DNA of 64,000 bases from assembly GCA_030142905.1 (NCBI GenBank), contig JASJOG010000314.1, positions 123,501-187,500 of the forward strand, written 5' to 3'. Below the pieces are notes generated by a model, which saw only the letters and a program-made list of their open reading frames with translations, was not told where the DNA came from and did no database searches. The position numbers and the translations under genes were made by a program. Origin of the DNA: Heliopora coerulea (taxonomy: Eukaryota; Cnidaria; Anthozoa; Scleralcyonacea; Helioporidae). Of the stretch, positions 12,401-22,508 are shown one piece after another; within the stretch, counting starts at the first letter, position 1; each line of letters begins with the position of its first letter.

Positions 12401-12722
12401 GATGTGCTATTTCTGCAGCCCTAAACAGCATTTGTGGTTCAACTACTCTGTATCGGTGTGTCGGTCATACTGTGACGAGCTCTACAAACACTGTGGATCG
12501 GCAAAATATGATGGTATGAATATCAATACCAAGTACGAGAACGGAAAGGCATTTTGTGAAGCCCAGATGTTTAACGTCGTTGACAAGATGGACGGCATAG
12601 AGAATTGCTTCGAATTTGATCCATCGCCATTTGATACTAGTCAGAAAACAGCTGCCTCTTCATGGTTCATACTGTCTGTTATGAATTGTTTCACTATTTA
12701 TTGGCTGAGCCCTACCGGATAA
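9392..12722 (+). CDS. Folate-receptor-like cysteine-rich secreted/GPI-anchored protein (2 exons)
   Basis: Join of 9392-9491 and 12244-12722, giving 192 residues. A short hydrophobic leader (YLFWLLCVTQLSL) is followed by a cysteine-rich ectodomain with folate-receptor-fold spacing: NCTWYKENACC, then MCYFCSPKQHLWF, then VCRSYCDELYKHC, AFC and ENC, 13 cysteines in all. There are two N-glycosylation sites (NCT, NYS). The C-terminus (KTAASSWFILSVMNCFTIYW) has small residues before a hydrophobic run, as in a GPI-anchor signal. Members of the family bind folate or riboflavin, or act as extracellular ligand-binding modules (HHIP-type N-terminal domains also use this fold). At about 190 residues it is shorter than vertebrate folate receptors, and I cannot see the conserved folate-contact tryptophans. 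Ligand unknown. AATAAA at 12778 may be its poly(A) signal. Confidence 0.75.
10378..10565 (+). mobile_element. tRNA-headed SINE, family A
   Basis: Well-preserved A box (GGTAACTCAATGGTTAGAGC) and B box (GGGTTTGATCC), followed by the shared tail GGGGCTCAGAAATTG / TTTTTCTGAGC. It matches 25975-26165 over its length. Confidence 0.8.
11025..11225 (-). mobile_element. SINE family B, minus-strand copy
   Basis: Shares GAAAACCTGCAATGCTTGGT, GTCAAACTGGACAACA, AGATTACTGCACAGAGC and TCAAACCC with 34985-35225. The eroded tRNA-like head lies at the high-coordinate end. Confidence 0.7.
12244..12722 (+). CDS. Folate-receptor-like exon 2 (ectodomain and C-terminal tail)
   Basis: Acceptor ...ATACTGTAG ending at 12243; stop TAA at 12720-12722. 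Carries nearly all conserved cysteines and the hydrophobic tail. The frame is open slightly upstream of the acceptor, but that part is intronic. Confidence 0.8.
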
Positions 12723-12777
12723 ACTCTGGCGAAATAACATTCCACTGTGCATTTTATAAAATAGAAAATCCGTATAA

Positions 12778-12783
12778 AATAAA
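12778..12783 (+). terminator. Candidate poly(A) signal
   Basis: AATAAA 55 bp after the folate-receptor-like stop codon, in an AT-rich stretch. It is the first canonical hexamer downstream. Confidence 0.5.
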
Positions 12784-13029
12784 TAATTAAAATTACTAAA
12801 AGTAAATAATATAACAGAAAAGGAAAGTGTGTAAAGGGTGTGAGCAACTAAAAAGAAAGTTTTTTGTTTCTGTTCAGAAGAAAACATTCGTAAAAACAGT
12901 AATCTGTTGCAGTTGGTTGATCTATAAAATTTGAATTTCAAATGCGAAAGTTGTTTAACATCGTTACCCTCAAACTCCGTCAGCCATCTTGGATCAAATT
13001 TTCTTGCAGAAGTCAACCACTGACCTATA

Positions 13030-14445
13030 TAATGTGCCTAGACTATTGAACCGTACTATAACTGGAAGGCTAACCCCAGTCAATCACTGCAAAGAAGAAT
13101 GAGGCCAAAAATGGTGGACATGGACGAATTTGAACGTCAGTTTCAGTCTCCCAGGCGGTCGCTTTTGTTGTCATCTTTAGTCCTTTTTTGTCTGCTTTAA
13201 TTCGAGCACCCCCACGGAAATTTTGCTTCAGTCCCCCTCACGTGACATCGACTTTAAAATGCGTTTTCCGGTGTATTAAGATTAAATAAGAAACCCAATG
13301 TCGATTGTTGAAAACACAAAACAAAAAACAACAAATTTCGTAGCTTTAAGGTTGGTTTGGTGTAAAAGTGCCATTTTATTGTGTTGTGTACGGCTGTGCA
13401 AGTAAAGAGAAAATTGGGGACCATGAACAAGAATACAAAACTTCATCTTTTCATAGGTAAGAAAAAACTAATACACAAATTTCACCACAAAATAATCAAC
13501 CTTTGACGTATGGTGTCCAGGGACTGAGGTCCAAATTCTCCATGTCCGCTATTTTTGCCTTCACTAATTTATTGGCAGTTAGCCTTCCAGTTGCAGTCAT
13601 TGAACTCTAAAAAGACTGGAACGATACCTTGTCATACTAGGCCTAAAGTTTGAATGAAGCCGACATGGGGGGAGCCATGTGGGTCAAAAACACGCGTGGG
13701 AAAAAACTGTATTGAACCTTTACTTTTCAGTGATAGTTAATTCTGACAAATATGCAGTCCTACCGACATTGTCCTCCACTTACGAAGGACTAAAAAAGAA
13801 AACTGTCAAAAAATCCGAAATTTGGGTGAAGTTTTTCCCAATAGGTTGCGTGTCTTATCGCGTAGGGGACTGGAATGACCTTCAAATTGACGTCCATGTC
13901 AACCTCCATGATGGCTTCAAAACACCGTTTACAGGTATCGTTCCAGTCTTTTTAGAGTTCAATGGTTACAGTACAGTTCAGTTGCCTAGATGGCGTGGGT
14001 TCGTCTTATAAAGTATCCTAAAAAAGATGGCGTCAGCAGAGGTCCTTTTTCTCATGATCACGACCGCTGACTTAGGAAATAATACTGAATTACTCCGAAT
14101 TACAAGAAGATCGAAGGCCCGTTTAGGAAAGGATTTTTTATGCTACGTTTTTTGCTACGCATTTTCTGCTTTGCAAAACATTCAACTTTTTATCATTTTC
14201 TAAGTCCAGATTGGGATCTATTACCTGACTGTTCATGAACGATTTGATACTATTTGGTAAGTTTTCTGAAATAAAAGGAAAAAAATTGAAGTCGGTGTTC
14301 GTTACTTTTTTCACTTCACCTTTTTCCCAAAGTCCATGTTGACACTTTTTAATCCACTGTTTACCCAAAATGTTTCAGGGCCTTTTTTAACAATGTAACT
14401 GGAAGGCACGAACCCTCTAGCCGCCCACATGGCTCTTCCAGACGG
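13030..14445. mobile_element. Nested cluster of TIR elements
   Basis: An element with ends AACTGGAAGGCTAAC (13063) and GTTAGCCTTCCAGTT (about 13578-13592) abuts the MITE at 13598-13964. Further inverted pairs bracket these: TTGAACCGTACTATAAC near 13047 against GTTACAGTACAGTTCAG at 13965, and GAGCCATGTGGG at about 13671 against CCCACATGGCTC at 14426. The interior shares GAACGTCAGTTTCAGTC with family 1 elements (762-1375, 17275-17979). No coding capacity. Confidence 0.65.
13598..13964. mobile_element. 367-bp MITE with 32-bp near-perfect TIRs
   Basis: Left end CATTGAACTCTAAAAAGACT then GGAACGATACC; right end GGTATCGTTCC then AGTCTTTTTAGAGTTCAATG. The arms are almost perfect complements, indicating a fairly recent insertion. 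An open frame at 13679-14011 crosses the right end and is not a gene. Confidence 0.8.
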
Positions 14446-17274
14446 TGTTTTTATCCTCTTCAGTACAATATCTTTTCTGAAATGTATGTATTTGTAAAAT
14501 TAAAAGAAAGTCAATTTAAGAAAATAACAGACTTGGATTAAAACAGCACTACGTAGCATGTTTTGATGTAGTATGCTGCATGGCTTACAAGCTGCATAGC
14601 CTCCATTGGTATACCTACCATGAATGCTAACTATTAATTGCCATTATTGCTTTGTCCATCACTATCTTTCTGTTAACTATCCGTAAAAATAACTCCTAAA
14701 ACCTAGTTCTCACTGAGCGTTAACCGTCACCTATTTCCCTCAATCAATATCCACTCCAGCATGAATTTGCTACTAAGTACTAACATTGGACAATTCCAAA
14801 ATGTCAGACCCTAACTACGGACGAGGAACATCATCGTTTAACTGACACATGTACACTGCAGAAGTTCCCCTTCGGTGAACGAGCCTCCACCTTTCAAAAA
14901 TAGTTTTAAAAAGGCCCTGTTTTATTTCGTCAAATCAATAGCTTGAAGTGTTCCAGGCCTCAAACACCTTGTTTCTGTGATCTCTATTGGAGGGAAAAAT
15001 CGATTCATTGTATGAAACGGGTGTCTGACTTCGCCGTTTTAGACTCATTCCAATCAATGTATAACCACTGTTCCAGCACGGAAAAAATTAAAAAAAAAGA
15101 AAGAACAAATGGAGTTTTTGAATTTAGTTAAAAAAAAAACATTACAAAATGACATACAAACAAACTCTTTTGTGGGTAGCTACGAAAAAAAATAATTTCG
15201 CAACCAGAAGTTTAAAATGAAAGAAATTTACCGATACGAATAGTGGCCCGGTATAAACAAACTTTCACAAACGAGCCTTCTGTCCAGGTATCACACAGTG
15301 ATAGCTCTCTTTCTCAGGGGACAATGGTATCCACAATGAGAAAAAGGACTTCTGTTAACGCCATCATTTTTCGGACACTTGGCATCAGTGATTGCTAACA
15401 ACACCCCGCAGCCTAGGTATATTATATAGGTCAGTAGTCACAACCTAGGTAAAAATATACCATTGGTTTGGGAGCTACTTGTATGGCAAGCTACATTTAT
15501 ATATTGTTTGATTTGTGGATGCAGTAGTCACAGCCGAAACAGCTTCTCGTCTCAACTAAGTTTCAGTAATTCCCATTTGGCTAAATAAGACGAGAAAACC
15601 AAAAGAAAAAACTTGTGACGTCAACGGACCTTATCATGAGGTGCAACAAGATAGCAGACGTTGGACTAATGTTTTTCCGTTTATGCAATTCATTCTTTTA
15701 ACAAGATATGCTTATAATTAGAATTCTCCAGGTGGATTCTAGATAACATTTTTTAATCAGAAAATCATAACTTTGCAATTTGATCTTTTGTTGCCCACAT
15801 CCTTTTAATATGCAAGTTCGATATCACTGGCACACCATTCTCGCTCACTCACTGCTTTTTAATTTTCGTGACCTGGAAAATTGTTGAGGCCCATTGCAGG
15901 ACAGAGCAGCTTAATACAAGTGATGTCATTCAGGACAGAGGTAGCTGTCAAAATTAAGTCAAAATGTTCTAGAAGTAACTGATATGTATGTAATAAAAAA
16001 AAGCCGCTGTGTGAAGTTTAATAAGCGAGGCGATGTGTAACAGGTGACGGTGATAATTTTCCTTTGTTTCCCCCCGTCTTTTTCATTTGGTCACTGCAGT
16101 AAATTTTCGGTCACTGCTCATATAAGTGCTTTTTCAATTGGTTTATGCATTTACACACTATATCATTAAGTCTGCAAATCATGTAAATTTTAAATGGATT
16201 GGTGGCCGAGTCAATTAGCTTAGGAGGTTCCCTAAGGGAGAATCGTTGTAATATAAAATTGAAGACCAATGAAATGGCTAGAAATTGATTTAATTTAACG
16301 TAAACAAATATATGAAAAAGGATATTTTTAACAAAATAATTATTTGCTCAGGATTTCAATTTCATGCTACTAATATTTCATTGTGCTGTAGATTTACTCA
16401 ATCACAGTTCTACTGATATTCTGACTTTAATACCGTGGTGTTCAAATGGACTTGTTAAACCTATAGTTTTTAATTGAACAAAAATGAGAAACAAAACGCC
16501 TCTATTTCCTTTTCCTTAGCATTCCCTCTATTATGAATGAAGATTACAAGGTAACGAAGGGAAATTGTTCTGGTGGATAAGGGAGAAGCCCTCTGTGGGA
16601 ACCGACCGACGCCTGCTACAATAAATCAATGTATGATTCTTGGCGTGAATGAAACCCATGACCCAGCAAACTTTTACTGAACGAATCTAACAGAAAAACG
16701 AACATCGTCAATCAGTTGATGACATGTATTGTCGTGCTCTATAGTGATTTCAAGTTTTCCTTCATCTGTATTACCATCTAAATAGACGATGGGGATGCAA
16801 AAGCTCCAATATGAAAAGAAATTTGAGCGTTAAATTTATATCATTTACTAAACTTTTAGCCATTTTAGAACTGTTCACTCTGATTATCCCAAGTCCCATA
16901 TGTTTTTCATATAGAGTTCTCCGGCAGTAAGAAATCCCACTATAAGTGGCCATCGGAAACTTGAAACTGACTTCATGTTACGGAAGTCTGCTTCCATCTC
17001 TGTTTTCAGGTCGAGCAAGTAGTTTTAACAAGTGGGTGGGTGAGCACTCGGGAGCGCGACCACACGAGACGATATTTACTTCTCTTCTGATGTATGCGCA
17101 CTTCGTTCAATTTTGAGGTATATTGGATATTACAGGCAGTTCATTCCTCGCTTCGCAGACGTCACAGGTTCATTTTATCACCTGGAAAGGAAGGGGCCGT
17201 GTGTGTGTTAACTTCTGGTGGGCTACACGCTGCCGGAAAGCACTGGATACTGAAACATCGTTTCACGAGCAGTC
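14446..17274. other. Gene-free stretch
   Basis: 2.8 kb in which I see no supported gene, RNA or clear repeat on either strand. The open frames present are short and without recognisable domains. Confidence 0.5.
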
Positions 17275-17979
17275 CAGTTTTAACCAGTGAACTCAATTTC
17301 CATATCTGGAATGCTAACTCCCAGTCATTTGCACGGGCAAAAAGTGAAGCTAAGATGGCCGCCCAGGGAGAGAATTTTGGACGTCAGTTTTAGTCCTCTT
17401 CGCGGTGTTGTAGGTCAGTTCCAGTCCTTTGCACGAATTTAATCTTTAGTTTGTGTTTGGTTCGGCTTCGAAAACATTCTCAACCATGAAAAAAGTGCTC
17501 AGACTAAACATTACCGGACTAGTTTTACATTATCGAGTATTTAAAAAGATTCATTGTTGCCATGTGGCCTAACAAGTGTACTAAATTGTCTGAAGGTGGT
17601 AAACTAACGGTAAAAAGAGGACGAGCACTTAGTAGTCTCCTAAAGTAGTTTTTCGAGGCAGTTTTGTTAGGTTTCTCGTTAGTTTGGTAACTTATTTTCG
17701 TGAGAATATAGAACCTGTAACTCGGTTTGACTTTGTAGAAATACATTTGAAATTCTTAAACTCGTTTCTGTGTTTTAAAGAAATATTTTGTGTGTATTTT
17801 GAAAGAAACCTCTTCGGAAAAGAGTAAAAAGCCACGTAGGAAACTGAAACTGACGTACAAGCCCGCGTAGGAAACTGAAACTGACGTCCAAAATTGGCCT
17901 CCATGAGTGGCCATCTTGGCCTCATATTCCATTGGCCAGTTAGCATTCCAGATATGGAAATTGAGATGACTGGTTTTAA
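17275..17979. mobile_element. Non-autonomous TIR DNA element, family 1, copy 2
   Basis: About 700 bp with terminal repeats CTCAATTTCCATATCTGGAA (17292) and TTCCAGATATGGAAATTGAG (ending 17965), extended imperfectly outward to GTTTTAACCAGT / ACTGGTTTTAAC. Subterminal inverted blocks carry AAGATGGCCGCC and GGCCATCTTGGCC. Near the right end a block ending GAAACTGAAACTGACGT is tandemly duplicated (17836-17885). It is closely related to 762-1375. Confidence 0.8.
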
Positions 17980-18441
17980 CTTGTCAGGATTTCAACGAGC
18001 CGTTTAGTCCAGACAGGGATGGCAGCGATACTAAGTTGTCAATGTCCTTTCGCAAGTCCAAGATGGAAGACAGAGAGTTATAGCGTATGCCGCTAAGGCC
18101 TTAACAAATCCGCTGCGGAACTACAGTAACTGTTAATAAAAGGTGTCTTTTTGCTGTCTAGTATTCATTCCTCATGCCATTCCATGTTATTTCTAGATTC
18201 GCCTTTAAGATTCCACTTTGAGTTGTGATATTACAAAGGCCCGTTTGCAGTCGTGGAGGATCTTGATGGGATTTTTAGCTGGAGTTTAGATTTTAGATCT
18301 CATACCGTTATGAAAGTCGTACCGCTATTATGTAAAGAGCCTCCCCCCTCAGGGTAATTTACCATTGACTTCATCGATTTCTGATCACTTGTTGAGTGAT
18401 ATTCACCTGCTTGTCCTCTCGTTTACCTTCTGTTTCCTGGT

Positions 18442-19713
18442 CAGTGGCGGATTAAAACATTCGTGGGCCCTAGGTACAGGGCAGTTTCATGGGCCCTATA
18501 GATCCCCGCTAGATTCGCTCTCTTTTTAGTGCTTCAGCTTCAAATGTCATCGATGAGATTTTTATAGCTACATTGAATATGAACAGCAATTACATGAATG
18601 AATCGGTTAAGTTATACAAGAAGTCAAGAACAGTCTTAACAAGAAAAACAGAGCTACGGTATTAGTCTGCCCCTAGTAACACGTACATTAGTGAATATTA
18701 GTAATATTATCCATGGGAGGTCGGATTACAGCATGATAATGTTCATTCTACAGTTTTACTACAGATATATACTTTTACTATAGGCAAAAGAACTGATCAT
18801 ACCATTAACTGGGATTGAACGCATCAACTCCGATTCTATAGATAGGAATGAGGGTGGCAACAAACACGACTAACCCATGGTTGAGGTCTACTAGTCCTTG
18901 ATACGTTTCTGTACGGAGCAAGATAAGTGACAGAAAATGATCATGAGGAAAATGTAAAGATTATGCATAATGCATTTTCAGTTCATAATGCATTTTACGT
19001 CTTTATGGATCGATTTCACGGTAAGCCAAATATCCAGTTCCTATCATCAAGTGGGAAAAAAGAAGAAAGACAATATGGCCGCCAGATGAATCGATCAGTG
19101 TCGGTCACGGCTCTACGCAGTTTTTTCAGTCTCTTACCTTTTAACATGTTTGTGCATTTTTTTATTAGGTTCTTTGTTTAAAAAAATTTACATAAATATG
19201 CATATTAGCGTAATGATAGTTAAAGGAGAGCTCTCCCTTTGACGAGTAAAACCGTCTGGCGTTAGCCAAAGTAAAATAATAGAAGAACAGAATTAATCTT
19301 TCATAACAGAAAGAATAAAATTAAGAATTGAGTCATTTGGACGTATTATTTGACCGTCGATCAAAAGTACGGCGTCCTGTTTTAGTCAAAGTTTGAAAAA
19401 TCGCAAAAAGGTAATGCTTAGTTATTCGGAAATCAGTCTTTCTTTTGTATTTCTCTCAGAAATACATTATGAATCCATTCATTCCTTTGAGCTCTGTTTG
19501 AATACTCTTGTAGTCTTTACTTGTAATAGTTTACCTCGGTTAAAACGCATTTAAGACTTGCAAGCTATAAAGTACGAACCCCTCAAGAATAAATGTGTCG
19601 GTACTTAGTAAATAAAAAATAAAAAATAAAACATAGCCACATAAGCAAACATCTTCGTGGGCTCCTGGCCTTCGTGGGCTCTAGGCATGTGCCTATCGGT
19701 TAATCCGTCACTG
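18442..19713. mobile_element. Non-autonomous hAT-like element
   Basis: Starts CAGTGGCGGATTAA and ends TTAATCCGTCACTG, with inverted GTGGGCCCTAGG / TGGGCTCTAGGC just inside. The flanks TTCCTGGT (18434-18441) and TTCCTAAT (19714-19721) look like an 8-bp target duplication with two changes, the length expected for hAT. No transposase is seen; open frames inside are short and unrecognisable. Confidence 0.7.
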
Positions 19714-19721
19714 TTCCTAAT

Positions 19722-20974
19722 TTCTGGTCTATTTTGATTTCTCAAGTCGTAGCCATTATAAAATAGCTATTTAGGAATCTACCAAAAAATAAGGTTGGCG
19801 CAATCCTTCGTTTTAGTTTTAAATCTTCCGAGAAAACATCGTTAAATTGAAGCATATTAAAGTTTGTTGAAGTGCGTTGAAGCTATGCAATTATTATTTC
19901 TGGCAAGAAGTTCAGAAAACGTGTCATAACAGTTCATTGATACTGTGTAGCCTTCTTAAACATGGATAAATTGCTACAGAGTAAAAAAAATAATTATGTC
20001 AGTTTTCCAAATCTTTCAAGCACAGAATTAAGTTAATAGAAAAAAATGTATAAAATGAAGAGCGATGTCCACTGTTGATAATCGGAAGTGCGGCTGTGCC
20101 AATACCCGGATACCATTGCTGTGAAGACTGACTTTTTTGGTTTTTCGTTCTTGTAATTTGCCCAAGTGAAAAAAGGTAAGAAAAGGACACAAAACGATCG
20201 GATTTTTACGAGTTAAGTAGGAACACAGGACTCAGAATTATTTTCACTCATTTATACAAACTTCAAATTCATGAAACCAGTCGGCTGGATATTTTCTACC
20301 AATTGCCGTTCACATGTATTCACTAAGACGGCTACACTTCAATTTTTTTTCAATCATAATTCAATTTTAAAGCAATTTTCCCGAGAGATCAAACCTAAAG
20401 CCCAAGGTTGGTTTAGTAGATTCGTAAGTAGATGCATGATAATATCTTTGCTTCGAGAAAATGAAGGGAGCTAAATTGAGCAGACAGTTGGTAGGACTTA
20501 CAGTAGTAAAGGCGTAATTCGAAATATACAATATCAGTAATAAAATTGTTACAAATATATATAAAAAATTGTTAATAAAAACGTTCCTTTATAATTTGGT
20601 CAGCAAAAAGACAAAGCTTAAGCAGGAATAGTTGACAAAAGATTCCTAATGATTTTACTCTCAAAAACTGCCACTTGAACTTTACCTAAATGTCCAATTA
20701 TCATGAACCTATATTTTGGATTCATCTCCATTTTCTTGTGGTATAACACGGAGGTAAGACAAATACTTTCGATCACCAAACAAAAGCCTTCTTATCGACG
20801 GCGATTGTCTTCAGGGAGTTTGTTTCGTAGTCGAACGTTACGAGCCTCGCTTTCGTGCAAGGTCTGATCATTATGAAAAAGGTCTAAAGAGTAGCAAAGT
20901 ATTTTCTACGGGCACTGACAATAAACCAGAATATATTTTAAATCACCTTAATTTCAACCACCCAATTCATGAAT
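19722..20974. other. Gene-free stretch
   Basis: AT-rich sequence with no supported gene or recognised repeat. Confidence 0.5.
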
Positions 20975-21617
20975 TACAGTCCAACCTCCCTGAGCGACCA
21001 CCTCCATTAGGCGACCACACTCTATTAAGCGACCACTTTGCGATTAACCATTTGTTTTGTGAGTCAAACACTGAAAATAATACGTCTATTAGGCGACCAG
21101 CCACTCTATTTTCGCTTAAGCGACCGCGACCACTTTTTCCCGAATAGTTTGGTATTTTCCTTTGTTTTTTACCTCCTTTGAACGACCACGCGGGTGGATT
21201 GATAGAGTGATAGACTAATAATGTTACGCATTTCGATCGTATTTCTAGTGATGAACATAGGTGATGACAGCTCTTACAGGGCAAACTTTGCCGTACGGTT
21301 GAAAAGACGCTTCTTATCGCGTATGAGTAGACTGCCTTAAAAGTAGTCCGCGCCGTTTTATAGACACGTGAAAGCGTTCATGCTTAACTTCATTTACGTT
21401 CATGATCTGATCTAATTTATGAAGCGCTGCGTCCAGTTGTGTGCAGTGCAGTTGTTGAGACTGTGATATATGATGGATGTAGATATGAACCATTCTTCAC
21501 AGTGTATCAACTGGGATCTAGGATCCTGTGATGACGTTTTCTATTAAGCGACCACCTCTATTAAGCGACCACTTTTTCATGCAGCATGGGTGGTCGTTTA
21601 ATGAAGGTTCAACTGTA
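20975..21617. mobile_element. pogo-like MITE with GCGACCAC subrepeats
   Basis: Ends TACAGTCCAACCTCCC and GAAGGTTCAACTGTA. The interior repeats TATTAAGCGACCAC(T) several times (21000-21050, 21088-21130, 21540-21570). TA-flanked CAGT ends fit the pogo group of Tc1/mariner elements. The open frame on the minus strand at 20967-21284 is a by-product. Confidence 0.7.
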
Positions 21618-21728
21618 TTTTAAGATGCCAAAAAAATGAAATTGCTTCTGCAGTTTGATACATGCATCAGTGCAGCTGTGTTCTAAGTGTGACTTCTTGT
21701 TGACGTGAAGATGTATATTTCACAATAC

Positions 21729-22151
21729 TGCACCCTTTACTGTTCATTACCAGAAAATATACTATCATTAACGCCAACCTCAAACTCATTAACGCAAATC
21801 TACACTCACATACGACATTCACTAGCGTAGATATGCAACTATTTTCATCGAAGGGCATTCTATAGCGCCAACAGACGACAATTAACACCATTGTACTATG
21901 CATTAGAGATAATAAAATTTCAATTAGGGAAGATATTTCTTTAGCGTAATTGAAATTTTATTATCCCTAATGTATAGTAGAATGGTGTTAATGGTCGTCT
22001 GTTGGCGCTATTGAATGCCCTTTAATGCAAATTGTTGTGTACGTACGCTAGTAAATGTCGATTGAATAAAATGAATGTATTTTTGCATCATTGAGTTTGA
22101 GGTTGGTGTCAATGATAGTATATTTTCTGGAAAGAACAGCATAAGGTGTAC
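21729..22151. mobile_element. Long hairpin (fold-back) MITE, copy A
   Basis: About 423 bp whose two halves are near-complements over roughly 200 bp. The left half runs CAGAAAATATACTATCATTA, ...GCCAACAGACGAC, ...ATAATAAAATTTCAATTA; the right half is the inverse. The centre is near 21945. It is the same family as 30301-30731 and ends 300 bp upstream of the ATAD5 start codon. Confidence 0.85.
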
Positions 22152-22451
22152 ATGTTATCAATTGTTTATGTAAATTCCTTGAATTTTGTGTATTAAACCG
22201 CTGTGATATCGCTGACTTCGCTGACATTTTTGGCGGGTATTGCTTTCATTAAAATGGCGATTATAGTAGGTTAAGGTTCTGTAGTTTGTTACCAAAATAA
22301 GCAAAACTCTGTTCAGAATGATGGAAAATTTAACTTCCTATGTGTTTCAAAAACGTGAAATCCTTTGGCGATTATGAGGCCATTTCACCTAAACAGTCCA
22401 GGGAGCTTGTCGTCGGAATCGCAAATCGAATATATGTACCTCTAGAGAAGT

Positions 22452-22508
22452 ATGGAATTGGTCAACGAGGGTGGTAAAAGCATCGTAGATTCACCATCTA
22501 AGAATAAG
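22452..22508 (+). CDS. ATAD5: ATAD5 exon 1
   Basis: 19 codons, [19 protein letters not shown], then donor GTGAGA. An in-frame TAG at 22443-22445 excludes an upstream start in this exon. Phase 0 fits exon 2. Short and weakly conserved, so it is less certain than later exons. Confidence 0.75.

Noticed and set aside
13679..14011. 110-codon plus-strand open frame
   Set aside because: Crosses the right end of a MITE with near-perfect TIRs; not conserved-looking.
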